64,000 nucleotides of DNA from contig JACJYP010000005.1 in assembly GCA_020636045.1 (NCBI GenBank), positions 124,001 through 188,000 of the forward strand, in the 5' to 3' direction. This DNA comes from Lewinellaceae bacterium. Its GTDB lineage: Bacteria; Bacteroidota; Bacteroidia; Chitinophagales; Saprospiraceae. The notes beneath the pieces were generated by a model that was not told where the DNA came from, did not search any database, and saw only the letters and a list, made by a program, of their open reading frames with translations. A program made the position numbers and the translations under genes. This document shows, piece by piece, positions 35,785 through 44,546 of this stretch (positions are counted from its first letter, which is position 1; every line of letters starts with the position of its first letter).

Positions 35785-37758
35785 ATGAAAAAAACCGTAC
35801 TGCTTTCCCTTCTGGTGCCTTCGGTAATCGCCGTCTTTTCCATTTTACCCATTGAAAATGACGCTCCTGTGTTCCACAGCGCTGCTGAACGTGCTTTTTT
35901 TAACAAACACGGTTTCGGGTTAATGCCCGATCCCGCACATTACACCGGGGCAGGCGGATTGCTGCCCATCGATTCGAACATTTATTTTCCGACGGCAAAA
36001 CTTTGCGGCGGCTGCCACGGCTTCGACCCGAATGAACATGCCCTGGTCACGACCGAAGGAAAGGATGTCAATGTTTATGACGACTGGCGCTCAACCATGA
36101 TGGCCAACAGCGCCCGCGACCCGTTCTGGCGCGCCAAGGTCACCCATGAAATACTGGCCAACCCTGCGCACAGCCTCGAATTGCAGGACAAATGCACTTC
36201 CTGTCACGCTCCATCGGGGCATTATCAGGCAAAGTTGCGCGACCACCAGCAGTATTATCTGCTTTCCGACCTGTATGCCGACACGCTCGGACTCGACGGG
36301 GTGAGTTGCCAGACCTGTCATGCGCAATCGCCCGATCTGCTCGGCGACCTGCATTCGGGCGCCCTGAATTTTGACACAAACTACCTGCGGGTAGCCTACG
36401 GCCCCTACGAGATCATTTTCGAGCCGCCCATGCACGATTTCGTCGGCATCACCCCCGTGTATGGCGAACACATCCACGATGCCGGCCTTTGTGCAGGGTG
36501 CCATACCCTGATCACCAATACCGTCGATCTTAACGGCGTCTATACCGGCAACACATTTGTGGAGCAGGCGACCTACCACGAATGGCTCAACAGCCGCTAC
36601 GACGAAGCGCACGACAATGTCACTTGCCAGGGCTGCCACATGCCCCAACTGCTCGACGAGATCATCATCTCGGCAAATTACCAGTTCCTCACGCCGAAAT
36701 TCCCGTTTGGGCTGCATGAACTGGCAGGCGCGAACGTAACCATGCTGAAACTGATGAAAGAAAACCGCGAGGCATTGGGAATTACCGCTGCGCCGGAGCA
36801 CTTCGACAGCACCATCGCCGCCACGCTGAGGATGTTGCAGCAGAAGTCGATTGATATGACGTTGGAAACCGGCGTATTACATGGCGATTCGGCGTATTTT
36901 GCCGTCAAACTGGTCAATAAAGCCGGCCATAAATTCCCTTCCGGCTACCCCTCCCGGCGCGCCTGGGTTGAATTCGAGGTAAAAAATGCCGCCGGGGAAA
37001 CGGTGTTTCATTCGGGAGGAATGGCGCCAGACTACAGCCTGCCCGATGAAGCCCCGAATTTCGAACCACACCACAATACGATCGGCGATCCGGGCCAGGT
37101 TCAGATATACGAACTCGTGCCGGGTGATGTAAACGGCCAGTTCACCAATCTGCTCGAACGCGGCCACGCAGGCCTGAAGGACAACCGGCTGGTACCGCAG
37201 GGTTTTTCGCTCGACGATCCTGTCTATGATACGACGACGGTCATTGGCGCGGCGTTGAACGACCCCGATTTCAATCTGTCCGGGGGTTCGGATGTGGTAC
37301 ATTACCGCATTCCGGTAAACGGATACACGGGCGCGCTGAAGGTGACGGCCAGATTGTGGTATCAGAGCCTGCCGCCGAAGTGGATGGCGCCGATGTTCGC
37401 AGCATCTACGCCGGAGATCGATTCTTTCCGGCTGATGTTCGATGCAGCCGACCGCGCGCCGGTGCTGGTCGCCGAAAGCGCGCTCGATTCGGTGTTTGTA
37501 TCACCGGTAGGCACGAATGTGCCGGCGAAACCTGCCTGGGTGAAAGTCTTTCCGACCCTTAGCCGCGACGGCCGGGTTTCGATCGAGGCTGCCCCCGGCG
37601 TGCAGGTGCAGCAGGTGCAGGTGTGGAACAGCGCGGGCCGGGCGGTAACTGCACAATGGAACGGGGTACTGCTGACCCTGCCGCAGCAGCGCGGCGTATA
37701 CTTCGTATCGGTATTGACCAGCCGGGGCAGGGTAGTGGAGAAGATCGTCAGGGAGTAG
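35785..37758 (+). CDS. secreted five-heme cytochrome c with T9SS sorting domain
   Basis: A 657-residue protein with a signal peptide (MKKTVLLSLLVPSVIAVFS) and five heme c motifs: CGGCH (Cys74), CTSCH (137), CQTCH (175), CAGCH (236) and CQGCH (281). The middle part (about 350-560) is a beta-rich domain with VNKAGHKFPSGYPSRRAW. The last 80 residues (VKVFPTLSRDGRVSIEA..., then GVYFVSVLTSRGRVVEKIV) form a T9SS type A sorting domain. It should carry electrons at the outer surface or outside the cell. Convergent with the kinase gene, two bases away. Confidence 0.88.
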   Translation: MKKTVLLSLLVPSVIAVFSILPIENDAPVFHSAAERAFFNKHGFGLMPDPAHYTGAGGLLPIDSNIYFPTAKLCGGCHGFDPNEHALVTTEGKDVNVYDDWRSTMMANSARDPFWRAKVTHEILANPAHSLELQDKCTSCHAPSGHYQAKLRDHQQYYLLSDLYADTLGLDGVSCQTCHAQSPDLLGDLHSGALNFDTNYLRVAYGPYEIIFEPPMHDFVGITPVYGEHIHDAGLCAGCHTLITNTVDLNGVYTGNTFVEQATYHEWLNSRYDEAHDNVTCQGCHMPQLLDEIIISANYQFLTPKFPFGLHELAGANVTMLKLMKENREALGITAAPEHFDSTIAATLRMLQQKSIDMTLETGVLHGDSAYFAVKLVNKAGHKFPSGYPSRRAWVEFEVKNAAGETVFHSGGMAPDYSLPDEAPNFEPHHNTIGDPGQVQIYELVPGDVNGQFTNLLERGHAGLKDNRLVPQGFSLDDPVYDTTTVIGAALNDPDFNLSGGSDVVHYRIPVNGYTGALKVTARLWYQSLPPKWMAPMFAASTPEIDSFRLMFDAADRAPVLVAESALDSVFVSPVGTNVPAKPAWVKVFPTLSRDGRVSIEAAPGVQVQQVQVWNSAGRAVTAQWNGVLLTLPQQRGVYFVSVLTSRGRVVEKIVRE

Positions 37759-37760
37759 GG

Positions 37761-38810
37761 TCAGGCTTTTTCCAGCGTAAAGCCGAAGGTGCTGCCTTGC
37801 CCGAGCGAACTGCGCACATTGATCGTTTGCTTGTGCGCTTCGATGATGTGTTTCACGATGGAAAGCCCCAGTCCTGTACCACCTGCTTCGCGGGAGCGGT
37901 GTTTGTCGGCACGGTAAAACCGGTCAAACACGTGTTTCATATGTTCGGGATTGATACCGATGCCGTTGTCGCTCACTTCCAGCAGGATATAGTTTTCCAT
38001 GTCGTAGAAACTCACCTTTGAAAGCCCGCCTTCCCGGCCGTATTTGATCGAATTGTGTACCAGGTTCATCAGCACCTGGCGGATGCTTTCCTTGTCGGCG
38101 CGCACGCGGAAATGCTGGTTGGCTCCCTCTTTGAAGGTCAGGCGGATGTTGCGCTCTCTCGCGCGCATTTCGAGATCGGAGAACACCTCTTCCGTGAGGT
38201 CGTGGATATCGAAATCGCGGAGGTCGAGTACCATCTGGCCCGCTTCGAGCTTGTTGATGGTTTCCAGGTCTTCGACAATGGCCTGTAGGCGGTCCACGTT
38301 TTTCGCCGCGCGTTGCAGGTACTTGGTATTGACATCCGGGTCGTGGATGGCGCCGTCCAGCAGGGTATGGATGAAGCCCTGGATATTGAAGATCGGTGTT
38401 TTTAATTCATGCGATACATCGCCGATGAACCGGCGGCGGTAGGTAGCCAGGCGCTCGAGTTCTTCGATGTCCCGTTCATTCTGTTCAGCCCATTGGTCCA
38501 CCTCTTCCTCGACATTGTCCAAAATATTCTGACCCATTTCGATCTTGCCTGCCTTAAAGTCGGTGGGCAGTTTGTGCCGGTGTATGATCTTGTAAATCAG
38601 TTTGATACGGCGAAAAATATAGTAGCGGACCAGGTAAAAATTAGAGATGTAACTGACTACAAATACGCTCAGTACGAGCAACCCGATGCTGGCCCAGGAT
38701 ATGACCATAATGCCTGTTGCTTTGCAGCACAAGGCCAGCAGGGCCATCAGCACGGCAGAGATGGCAGCGATATAAGTAGATAGTTGCTGGGGCGTCTGAT
38801 TTTTGAACAT
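37761..38810 (-). CDS. PhoR-like sensor histidine kinase
   Basis: A 349-residue kinase with two N-terminal membrane helices (residues 10-30 and 35-60), a linker, the dimerisation/phospho-acceptor motif FIGDVSHELKTPIFNIQGF, and an ATPase domain with NLVHNSIKYG (N box), VSDNGIGI (G1), FDRFYRADKHRS (F box) and GGTGLGLSIVKHI (G2). There is almost no periplasmic loop, so it may sense through the membrane or a partner. It lies 90 bases after its probable partner, the OmpR-type regulator. Confidence 0.93.
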   Translation of the reverse strand: MFKNQTPQQLSTYIAAISAVLMALLALCCKATGIMVISWASIGLLVLSVFVVSYISNFYLVRYYIFRRIKLIYKIIHRHKLPTDFKAGKIEMGQNILDNVEEEVDQWAEQNERDIEELERLATYRRRFIGDVSHELKTPIFNIQGFIHTLLDGAIHDPDVNTKYLQRAAKNVDRLQAIVEDLETINKLEAGQMVLDLRDFDIHDLTEEVFSDLEMRARERNIRLTFKEGANQHFRVRADKESIRQVLMNLVHNSIKYGREGGLSKVSFYDMENYILLEVSDNGIGINPEHMKHVFDRFYRADKHRSREAGGTGLGLSIVKHIIEAHKQTINVRSSLGQGSTFGFTLEKA

Positions 38811-38900
38811 AAAAAAGGTCAGGTGGCCATGCCGGCAAAGGGCGGACAAGGATATTGCCGGGTGCTGCAAGGCCTGCAGCCAAGATACTGGATGAAGCGC

Positions 38901-39593
38901 TTAAAATTCGAATTTATAGCCGATGCCTTTCATCGTTTTGATGTAGTCTTCGCCGAGGCGTTCGCGCAGTTTCCGGATATGCACGTCGATGGTGCGGTTG
39001 CCGACGATGACGTCGCTGCCCCATATTTTGTCGAAAATCTCTTCGCGGGTAAAAACGCGACCGGGTTTGGAGGCGAGCAGCCAGAGTATCTCGAATTCCT
39101 TGCGTGGCAATTCGATGGTTTGTTCGCCCCTGAATACCAGCACTTTCTGCTTATCAATAACGAGGTCGTGCACCTCGATGGCCTCCCGGTCGTCGTCGGC
39201 CAGGCGCGAGGAGCGCCGGAGCAGGGCGTTGATGCGGCTGATGAGGACGCGCGGCTTGATGGGTTTGGTGATATAATCGTCGCCGCCGACGTCGAGGGCT
39301 GTGATCTGTGAAAAATCTTCGTCCCGCGCGGTAAGGAAAGCGACCGGAACAGCGGAAAATTCTTTCCGGCTGCGCAGGATGCGACAGGTTTCCACCCCGT
39401 CGAGTTCCGGCATCATGATGTCGAGGATGATCAGGTTTGGTTTCTCTCTTTCGGCGACTTCGATCGCCTGTTTGCCGTCATTGGCGGAAACCACTGCGTA
39501 CCCTTCTTTTTTGAGGTTATACTGGAGGAATTCGAGTATATCCGGCTCGTCGTCCACGATAAGTATCTTTTTCGCAGGCGCGTTATCCTTCAT
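38901..39593 (-). CDS. OmpR/PhoB-type response regulator
   Basis: A 230-residue regulator: a receiver domain (IVDDEPDILE, phospho-Asp in LIILDIMMPELDG, Lys in YITKPIKP) and a winged-helix DNA-binding domain (about 135-230) with LPRKEFEILWLLASKPG, FTREEIFDKIWG and RTIDVHIRKLRERLG. It pairs with the kinase just downstream, in the order usual for PhoB/PhoR pairs of Bacteroidota. A TACCTTTG promoter element lies 20 bases before the ATG. Confidence 0.95.
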   Translation of the reverse strand: MKDNAPAKKILIVDDEPDILEFLQYNLKKEGYAVVSANDGKQAIEVAEREKPNLIILDIMMPELDGVETCRILRSRKEFSAVPVAFLTARDEDFSQITALDVGGDDYITKPIKPRVLISRINALLRRSSRLADDDREAIEVHDLVIDKQKVLVFRGEQTIELPRKEFEILWLLASKPGRVFTREEIFDKIWGSDVIVGNRTIDVHIRKLRERLGEDYIKTMKGIGYKFEF

Positions 39594-39612
39594 AACGTTT
39601 CTGAATTTGTGG

Positions 39613-39620
39613 CAAAGGTA
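39613..39620 (-). promoter_or_regulatory. TAnnTTTG promoter element of the two-component operon
   Basis: TACCTTTG on the minus strand, 19 bases before the regulator's ATG; predicted leader of about 13 bases. Confidence 0.5.
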
Positions 39621-39696
39621 GAACTACCCGCATCCCCCATATGGGTGGCTGTTTTAAGTCTATGTTAAGTTTCCCGGGAGAAACGGTCAAGTTTGA

Positions 39697-40794
39697 TTAC
39701 CATCCGCAGGCCAGTTTTCGAATCGTTTCAAACCATGTGAGCCCCAGTATTTGCTTGACCATGTTAAAATCCTTGCAGGCCTCCTCGCGGCGGCTGAGGT
39801 TGATCAGGGCGGAGCCCCTGTAATACAGCCATTCCGTGTTGCCGGGTTGAAGATTGAGCGCTTCCGTCCATTTTGCAATGGCGCCTTCGAGGTCGTTCTG
39901 ATCAAAACGCTCTGCCCCTTCTTCTGCGAGCAGCGTTGCGCGATCGAAGCGTTCATTGGCTGCTGCACATGCCTTGCCGGATGACTTGAACAATACCCGC
40001 AAGGGGATGGTCGTGGAAACAGGCTTGCCCCCGTATTGCGCCGGTATCCAGTATCCTTCCGTGCGGTTGGCCAGGCGCAAGGCTTCCCATTGGAATTCGG
40101 AACCGAGGTTGCTGAAGTCGATCTGGTTGTCGACCTCCACGGCGCCGTCATCCCAGATCACGAGCGACATTTCGATGACACCCGTTTTGCAACTATCCAC
40201 GTAACTCGCCGGATATTTCAGCCTGTTCATGGTAAATGCAACCAGGGAATCGAATCCCCCTTTGTAGGCGGGGCCGGCATCCACCACTGTGTAGAGGGTA
40301 TCCCCCTGATCGGTCACATAATAGGGTAGCGCCTCCTGCAGTTTGAACCGGAGCGGTATTGACTGCCGCATCCGCACCAGCGAGTTGCCGTTGCGTGCGG
40401 GTTGCCATTGCAGGCCGACCTCTTCCAGCGCCTGCAGTACGCGCAGCGATTCTTCTCCGCAGCCATCGCCAATGTCTTTGAGCAGTTTGAAATTGCTCAT
40501 TTTTCCGTTGGGCTCGACCACGAAGGACACGACCACCGTACCCTCCGTATTGTTTTGGCGGGCTGCTTCCGGATAACGTATGTTTTGGCTGAGCAGGGCC
40601 AGCAATTGCAATTCCGCACAGCGGCGGATACTGTCCTCCGTCCAGCCGACATGTCTTTCCGGCTGGCAACTTTTTAGCAGTGGGTAGGGCATGTGCTCCG
40701 CCACATCATAAATGGCGGTATCGGAGGCAGTTTGTGCCAGCAGGCGCAGGGCGCCTGACAAAACAAGGAGTGTGGTAAATAATAATTTTCTCAT
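39697..40794 (-). CDS. TonB C-terminal-like and TPR protein
   Basis: A 365-residue secreted protein: signal (MRKLLFTTLLVLSGALRLLAQ), a TonB-like domain (about 60-155) with IRYPEAARQNNTEGTVVVSFVVEPNG, a second, weaker copy (about 180-270: LKYPASYVDSCKTGVIEMSLVIWDDG), then TPR units (about 285-345: AIAKWTEALNLQPGNTEWLYYRGSAL). It lacks the N-terminal membrane helix and Pro-rich spacer of a true TonB, so it is not an energy transducer in the usual sense. Role unknown. Confidence 0.75.
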   Translation of the reverse strand: MRKLLFTTLLVLSGALRLLAQTASDTAIYDVAEHMPYPLLKSCQPERHVGWTEDSIRRCAELQLLALLSQNIRYPEAARQNNTEGTVVVSFVVEPNGKMSNFKLLKDIGDGCGEESLRVLQALEEVGLQWQPARNGNSLVRMRQSIPLRFKLQEALPYYVTDQGDTLYTVVDAGPAYKGGFDSLVAFTMNRLKYPASYVDSCKTGVIEMSLVIWDDGAVEVDNQIDFSNLGSEFQWEALRLANRTEGYWIPAQYGGKPVSTTIPLRVLFKSSGKACAAANERFDRATLLAEEGAERFDQNDLEGAIAKWTEALNLQPGNTEWLYYRGSALINLSRREEACKDFNMVKQILGLTWFETIRKLACGW

Positions 40795-40845
40795 TCGCGT
40801 ATAATTCGACGCGAAGGTACGGGGAGATTTCGGGCATAAAAAAAA

Positions 40846-40875
40846 GTCCCGTCTCATATGACAGGACCTTTTTTA
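40846..40875. terminator. bidirectional terminator
   Basis: GTCCCGTC (40846-40853) pairs with GACAGGAC (40860-40867), with runs of A on one side and T on the other. It lies upstream of the TonB-like gene, so on the minus strand it must end a different, unannotated transcript. Confidence 0.7.
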
Positions 40876-40938
40876 ATTATATTCCCATGAACATTTTCAA
40901 AATTGGGGTGGTCTTCCGGGTAGTAACGGGGGAGACCA

Positions 40939-41001
40939 TCAACGCTTTGTTTCGACGCTCACCGAACCGTTTTTGATTTTAATAGTAACAGGTGTAGACA
41001 T
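40939..41001 (-). CDS. possible 20-residue peptide or small RNA locus
   Basis: ATG at 41001 opens MSTPVTIKIKNGSVSVETKR, then a stop. Downstream on the same strand come a TGGTCT/AGACCA stem and the terminator at 40846-40875, so something of about 170 bases is probably transcribed here. Whether the product is the peptide or an RNA is open. I see no exact promoter element or strong ribosome-binding site. Confidence 0.3.
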   Translation of the reverse strand: MSTPVTIKIKNGSVSVETKR

Positions 41002-41447
41002 AAGCTGCTGCAATGTTTGACTGTTAGTAAATCAAAAATTCGATGATGCAAAGGTGCAGGTCCGCTCCCGGCCGGGCAATGACAAATTTTGACTATTGTG
41101 AAGGTGTTATTTTATTTTTTATATAAGTAAACATCTGAAAGTCAGTGCTACTCTTTTTAAGAAAGGGCAATTTTTGTGAGTTATTAACAACGTGGAAGCG
41201 CATTTTTTGCCCCGGATTTTTGCTTTTGGCCGACATTTTGCTGCCCTTAGGTCGGCCGGTGCACGCACTTTTGGTGCAAACTTGCTGACAATGTCTTGAT
41301 TTTTTATACGGGCCGTTTGTCCCTTATTGGATAGCATCTTAATTTTACGATTCAAAGTACGACAACAACCTTTATTCTGCCATAATAATCCACTCTCATG
41401 GCAACCCTTCCCGTTATAATCCCATGTGCATTTTCCTTTTTGGAATC
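41002..41447. other. long intergenic region, no gene recognised
   Basis: AT-rich, with two minus-strand frames (41119-41355, 41352-41624) that look random in composition and have no family features. I see nothing else supportable before the hairpin at 41448. Confidence 0.4.
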
Positions 41448-41478
41448 AGGTCGGCCGACAGGGCCGACCTTTTTTGTT
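41448..41478 (+). terminator. strong terminator in the leader region of the dehydrogenase gene
   Basis: GGTCGGCC (41449-41456) pairs with GGCCGACC (41462-41469), followed by TTTTTTG. It lies 230 bases before the ATG at 41708. It may end a small RNA or act as an attenuator. Confidence 0.7.
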
Positions 41479-41707
41479 TTGTGACTATCTGCACTTTGTT
41501 TTTTCCGGGCATGATGCAGGAAATGTCCTTTTCCTGTAAGTTTGCTGTCGCAAGCCTTAGCCGTTGAGCCAATTTCCTGGCCATCTGAGGCCTTCTGAAA
41601 CTCAGAGGGACTCCCAGCGTTCAATACTCCAACCAGAGCCGGCGCCTGATCGCCGCTTTGTGCATTCGAAAACGCAACGGAACAATAGCAAACACAACCA
41701 TCTGTCC

Positions 41708-43039
41708 ATGAAAAACTTGCTTATCATTGGAGCCGGACGCTCCGCGACGGCGCTTATCAATTACATCCTCGAACAAGCCCGGCAACACGACTTTTTCATT
41801 ACCGTAGCCGATGCGGATGTCGAGCTGGCACGGCAAAAAGTCGGCGGGCACCCGAAAGGCAGAGCGATCTGGCTTGACGCTTCCAAGCCCAACGACCGCC
41901 GCGACGTGATCGGCCGCCACGATGTGGTGGTGTCTCTGCTGCCCCCTCAAATGCACCTTGAACTGGCGCAGGACTGTATCTCGCTCGGCAAACACATGGT
42001 GACTGCGAGTTATGTCTCCAAACAGGTGTTTCGCCTGGGTGACGAAGCGCGGCAGCGCGCGCTGGTATTCATGAATGAACTTGGCCTCGATCCGGGTATC
42101 GATCACATGAGTTCCATGCAGCGCATCCACAAGATTCGCGCACAGGGGGGGAAGATCACGGCGTTTTACTCATATACGGGTGGCCTTGTGGCGCCGGAAA
42201 GCGATGATAATCCCTGGCATTACAAATTCAGCTGGAATCCCCGCAATGTGGTGCTGGCCGGACAGGGTACCGCGCAATTCCTCGAAGACGGCAAACTGAA
42301 ATTCATCCCCTACCGGCGTTTGTTCCGGCAATACAACCTGATTGATATCCCCGATATGGGCCAATGGGAAGTATATGCCAACCGTGATTCGCTGCTGTAT
42401 CGCGAGGCTTATGGCCTGCGTGATATCAAGACGTTGTTCCGGGGCACCATTCGCCACCAGGGATTTTGTGACGCCTGGAATGCATTGATCCGCATTGGGC
42501 TGACGGATGCGACGTTCCCGATCGTCGATTCCGACCAACTGACTTATCACGACCTCATGGAAGCATTCCTGGGGATCAGCCAGCATACGGGTTCGGTAAA
42601 AGACCGCATCGCCAAACTCATAGAAGTGGATCCGGAAGGCGAGGTGATGAAAAAACTCGAGTGGCTCGGTCTCTTCAGCAAACGTCGCATCAAGGTCAAT
42701 AATGTCACACCTTCGCTGATCCTGGAAAATTTGCTGCTGGAAAAATGGGCGCTTCAACCCAATGACAAGGATATGGTCATCATGCAGCACGTATTCGAAT
42801 ATGAACTCAACCGCCGCAAGCGCAAGCTAACGTCCACCCTGGTCATGAAAGGCAACAACGGCTCCGACACGGCGATGTCAAAACTCGTGGGCGTGCCGCT
42901 TGGTATTTTTGTGAAACTGCTTCTGCTGGGGAAAATATCAACCACCGGCGTCAGCATCCCTACGATGCCTGAAGTGTACGAACCGGTGATGTCGGAACTG
43001 GAAGATTACGGCGTGAAATTTATCGAACAGGAGGAATGA
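41708..43039 (+). CDS. saccharopine dehydrogenase family protein
   Basis: A 443-residue NAD(P)-dependent oxidoreductase. The Rossmann site is LLIIGAGRSATALINYIL, followed by VVVSLLPPQMHLELAQDC and the conserved GLDPGIDHMSSMQRIHKI. The C-terminal domain follows the saccharopine reductase pattern (TGGLVAPESDDNPWHYKFSW). In Bacteroidota this family is often annotated as lysine or carboxynorspermidine metabolism; which reaction applies here cannot be decided from sequence alone. The ATG at 41708 starts exactly at the dinucleotide-binding strand. Confidence 0.9.
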   Translation: MKNLLIIGAGRSATALINYILEQARQHDFFITVADADVELARQKVGGHPKGRAIWLDASKPNDRRDVIGRHDVVVSLLPPQMHLELAQDCISLGKHMVTASYVSKQVFRLGDEARQRALVFMNELGLDPGIDHMSSMQRIHKIRAQGGKITAFYSYTGGLVAPESDDNPWHYKFSWNPRNVVLAGQGTAQFLEDGKLKFIPYRRLFRQYNLIDIPDMGQWEVYANRDSLLYREAYGLRDIKTLFRGTIRHQGFCDAWNALIRIGLTDATFPIVDSDQLTYHDLMEAFLGISQHTGSVKDRIAKLIEVDPEGEVMKKLEWLGLFSKRRIKVNNVTPSLILENLLLEKWALQPNDKDMVIMQHVFEYELNRRKRKLTSTLVMKGNNGSDTAMSKLVGVPLGIFVKLLLLGKISTTGVSIPTMPEVYEPVMSELEDYGVKFIEQEE

Positions 43040-43045
43040 TGGCTG

Positions 43046-43738
43046 TCATTTTCCGGCCAGGTCGTCCAGCGACTCCAGCAATAATTGAAGGGTCTCGTTG
43101 AGGCGTCCGATCGCCAGCGGCAGGTTCCAGGCTTCCCGGTTGCGCGGTTCCACGTAATTGGAGATGCTCCGGATTTCCACGAACGGTATGTTTTCCGACA
43201 GGCAGGCGTAGAAAAATGCCGCCCCTTCCATGCTTTCGACCTGTGCTTTGGGGTATTTTTCCCGGATCGCTTCGATCGCGGCTTTTTCGCCGTGTACCTT
43301 GTTCACCGTGATGCCCTGCGCCTCGGGCAGGAATGTCGCCTGGCCGCCTGCCGGGTTGCGCAGTTCGCCTCCCGAGAAAGGCCGCGTATCCGCATCGACC
43401 AGGCCGAGTTCAAACAGGTCGGTAAAGCGCCCGTCGGCCTCCTGCACGCCCAGATCGGCAAAGCGTTCGGTTGTGACGTTCAGCACGTTCCCGATGGCCA
43501 GCGACCGGTCCAGCGCCCCGGCGATGCCGGCATTCAGGGCAAGTGAAACAGGGTGATGTTCCAGAAACCGCGCGATATGCCAGCAGGTAGCCACTGCACC
43601 CGGCCCCGTGACCAGGGGAAATACGGCGATCCGGCGCAATTGAAATGAACCGTGTTCCGTGCGACTGAAGTTTTGCTCCAGCCACTCCAGCGTCGGAGCG
43701 ATCTCGAAAGGAGTCGCTGCCACGAGCAGTATCTGCAT
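43046..43738 (-). CDS. mqnB: futalosine hydrolase
   Basis: A 230-residue nucleoside phosphorylase-fold enzyme that splits futalosine into dehypoxanthine futalosine and hypoxanthine in the alternative menaquinone pathway. Visible motifs: VTGPGAVATCWHIA, LALNAGIAGALDRSLAIG, VESMEGAAFFYACLSENIPFVEIR (written here in two parts: VESMEGAAFFYAC, then IPFVEIRSISNYV), which distinguish MqnB from MTA/SAH nucleosidases. The other mqn genes are not in the window. Confidence 0.92.
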   Translation of the reverse strand: MQILLVAATPFEIAPTLEWLEQNFSRTEHGSFQLRRIAVFPLVTGPGAVATCWHIARFLEHHPVSLALNAGIAGALDRSLAIGNVLNVTTERFADLGVQEADGRFTDLFELGLVDADTRPFSGGELRNPAGGQATFLPEAQGITVNKVHGEKAAIEAIREKYPKAQVESMEGAAFFYACLSENIPFVEIRSISNYVEPRNREAWNLPLAIGRLNETLQLLLESLDDLAGK

Positions 43739-43805
43739 GCTTGTAATTTTTTGGCGAAGGTAATGACCGCGTGCACTTAACTTGCCGCCGGAAAATCAAT
43801 ATGAC

Positions 43806-44546
43806 ATGAAAAAGGAGTGGTTTGAGGAGTGGTTTGACTCCCCTTATTACCATACGTTATACAAACATCACGACGCGCAGGAGGCCAAACGCGCACTGGA
43901 TAACCTGCTGTCTGCGCTGCAATTGCCCTCCGGAGCCCGCATCCTCGATCTCGCCTGCGGAAAAGGCCGCCATTCCCGTTACCTCGCCGGCCGCGGCTAC
44001 GACGTAACAGGGATCGATATATCTGAAAAGAGCATTTCCTATGCCCGCCAGCATGAGACGGATCGACTGGCGTTTTACCAGCATGACATGCGCCTGCCGT
44101 TCCGCATCAATTATTTTGATGCGGTGATGAACATGTTTACCAGTTTCGGCTACTTTCGCCATGACCGCGATCATTTGCTTACGCTGAAAAACGTTTGGCG
44201 AAACCTGAAGCCTGGCGGTTTGTTCCTGCTCGATTATTTTAACTCCCAATGGGTGCGCGGGCATTTGGTGCCGGCCGACACCAAAACGGTTGAGCACGTG
44301 ACCTTTCGCCTGAAAAGACATATTCGCAAGGGTTATGTGTATAAAAAAGTGGAATTTATCGACGGGAACAGGTATTACTGGTTCCGGGAGCGGGTGCGCC
44401 TGTTCTCCCTGAAAGATTTCGAAACGCTCTTTATGGAAGCGGGCATGCCGGTCATACGCACTTACGGCGCGTACGATCTCACACCCTTCGACCCGGAAAA
44501 GTCCACCCGTCTGATCCTTATCGGGCAAAAAAAGGCTGCGGTATGA
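43806..44546 (+). CDS. class I SAM-dependent methyltransferase
   Basis: A 246-residue protein. After MKKEWFEEWFDSPYYHTLY, a sequence repeatedly seen at the start of this Bacteroidota group, come the SAM-binding motif ILDLACGKGRHSRYLA, the acidic residue in VTGIDISEKSISYA, and NMFTSFGYF / LKPGGLFLLDYF. The substrate is unknown. An ATG at 43782 is also in frame but adds only 8 residues. It overlaps the PAP2 gene by ATGA, so the two form an operon. Confidence 0.9.
   Translation: MKKEWFEEWFDSPYYHTLYKHHDAQEAKRALDNLLSALQLPSGARILDLACGKGRHSRYLAGRGYDVTGIDISEKSISYARQHETDRLAFYQHDMRLPFRINYFDAVMNMFTSFGYFRHDRDHLLTLKNVWRNLKPGGLFLLDYFNSQWVRGHLVPADTKTVEHVTFRLKRHIRKGYVYKKVEFIDGNRYYWFRERVRLFSLKDFETLFMEAGMPVIRTYGAYDLTPFDPEKSTRLILIGQKKAAV

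Noticed and set aside
41398..41484. 28-residue plus-strand frame before the dehydrogenase gene
   Set aside because: Its second half is the terminator hairpin and T run, so it is unlikely to be translated; an attenuator leader peptide would need codon bias that is not seen.
41119..41624. Two minus-strand reading frames in the large intergenic gap
   Set aside because: Composition is random, one runs through the terminator at 41448, and neither has a promoter element or known pattern.
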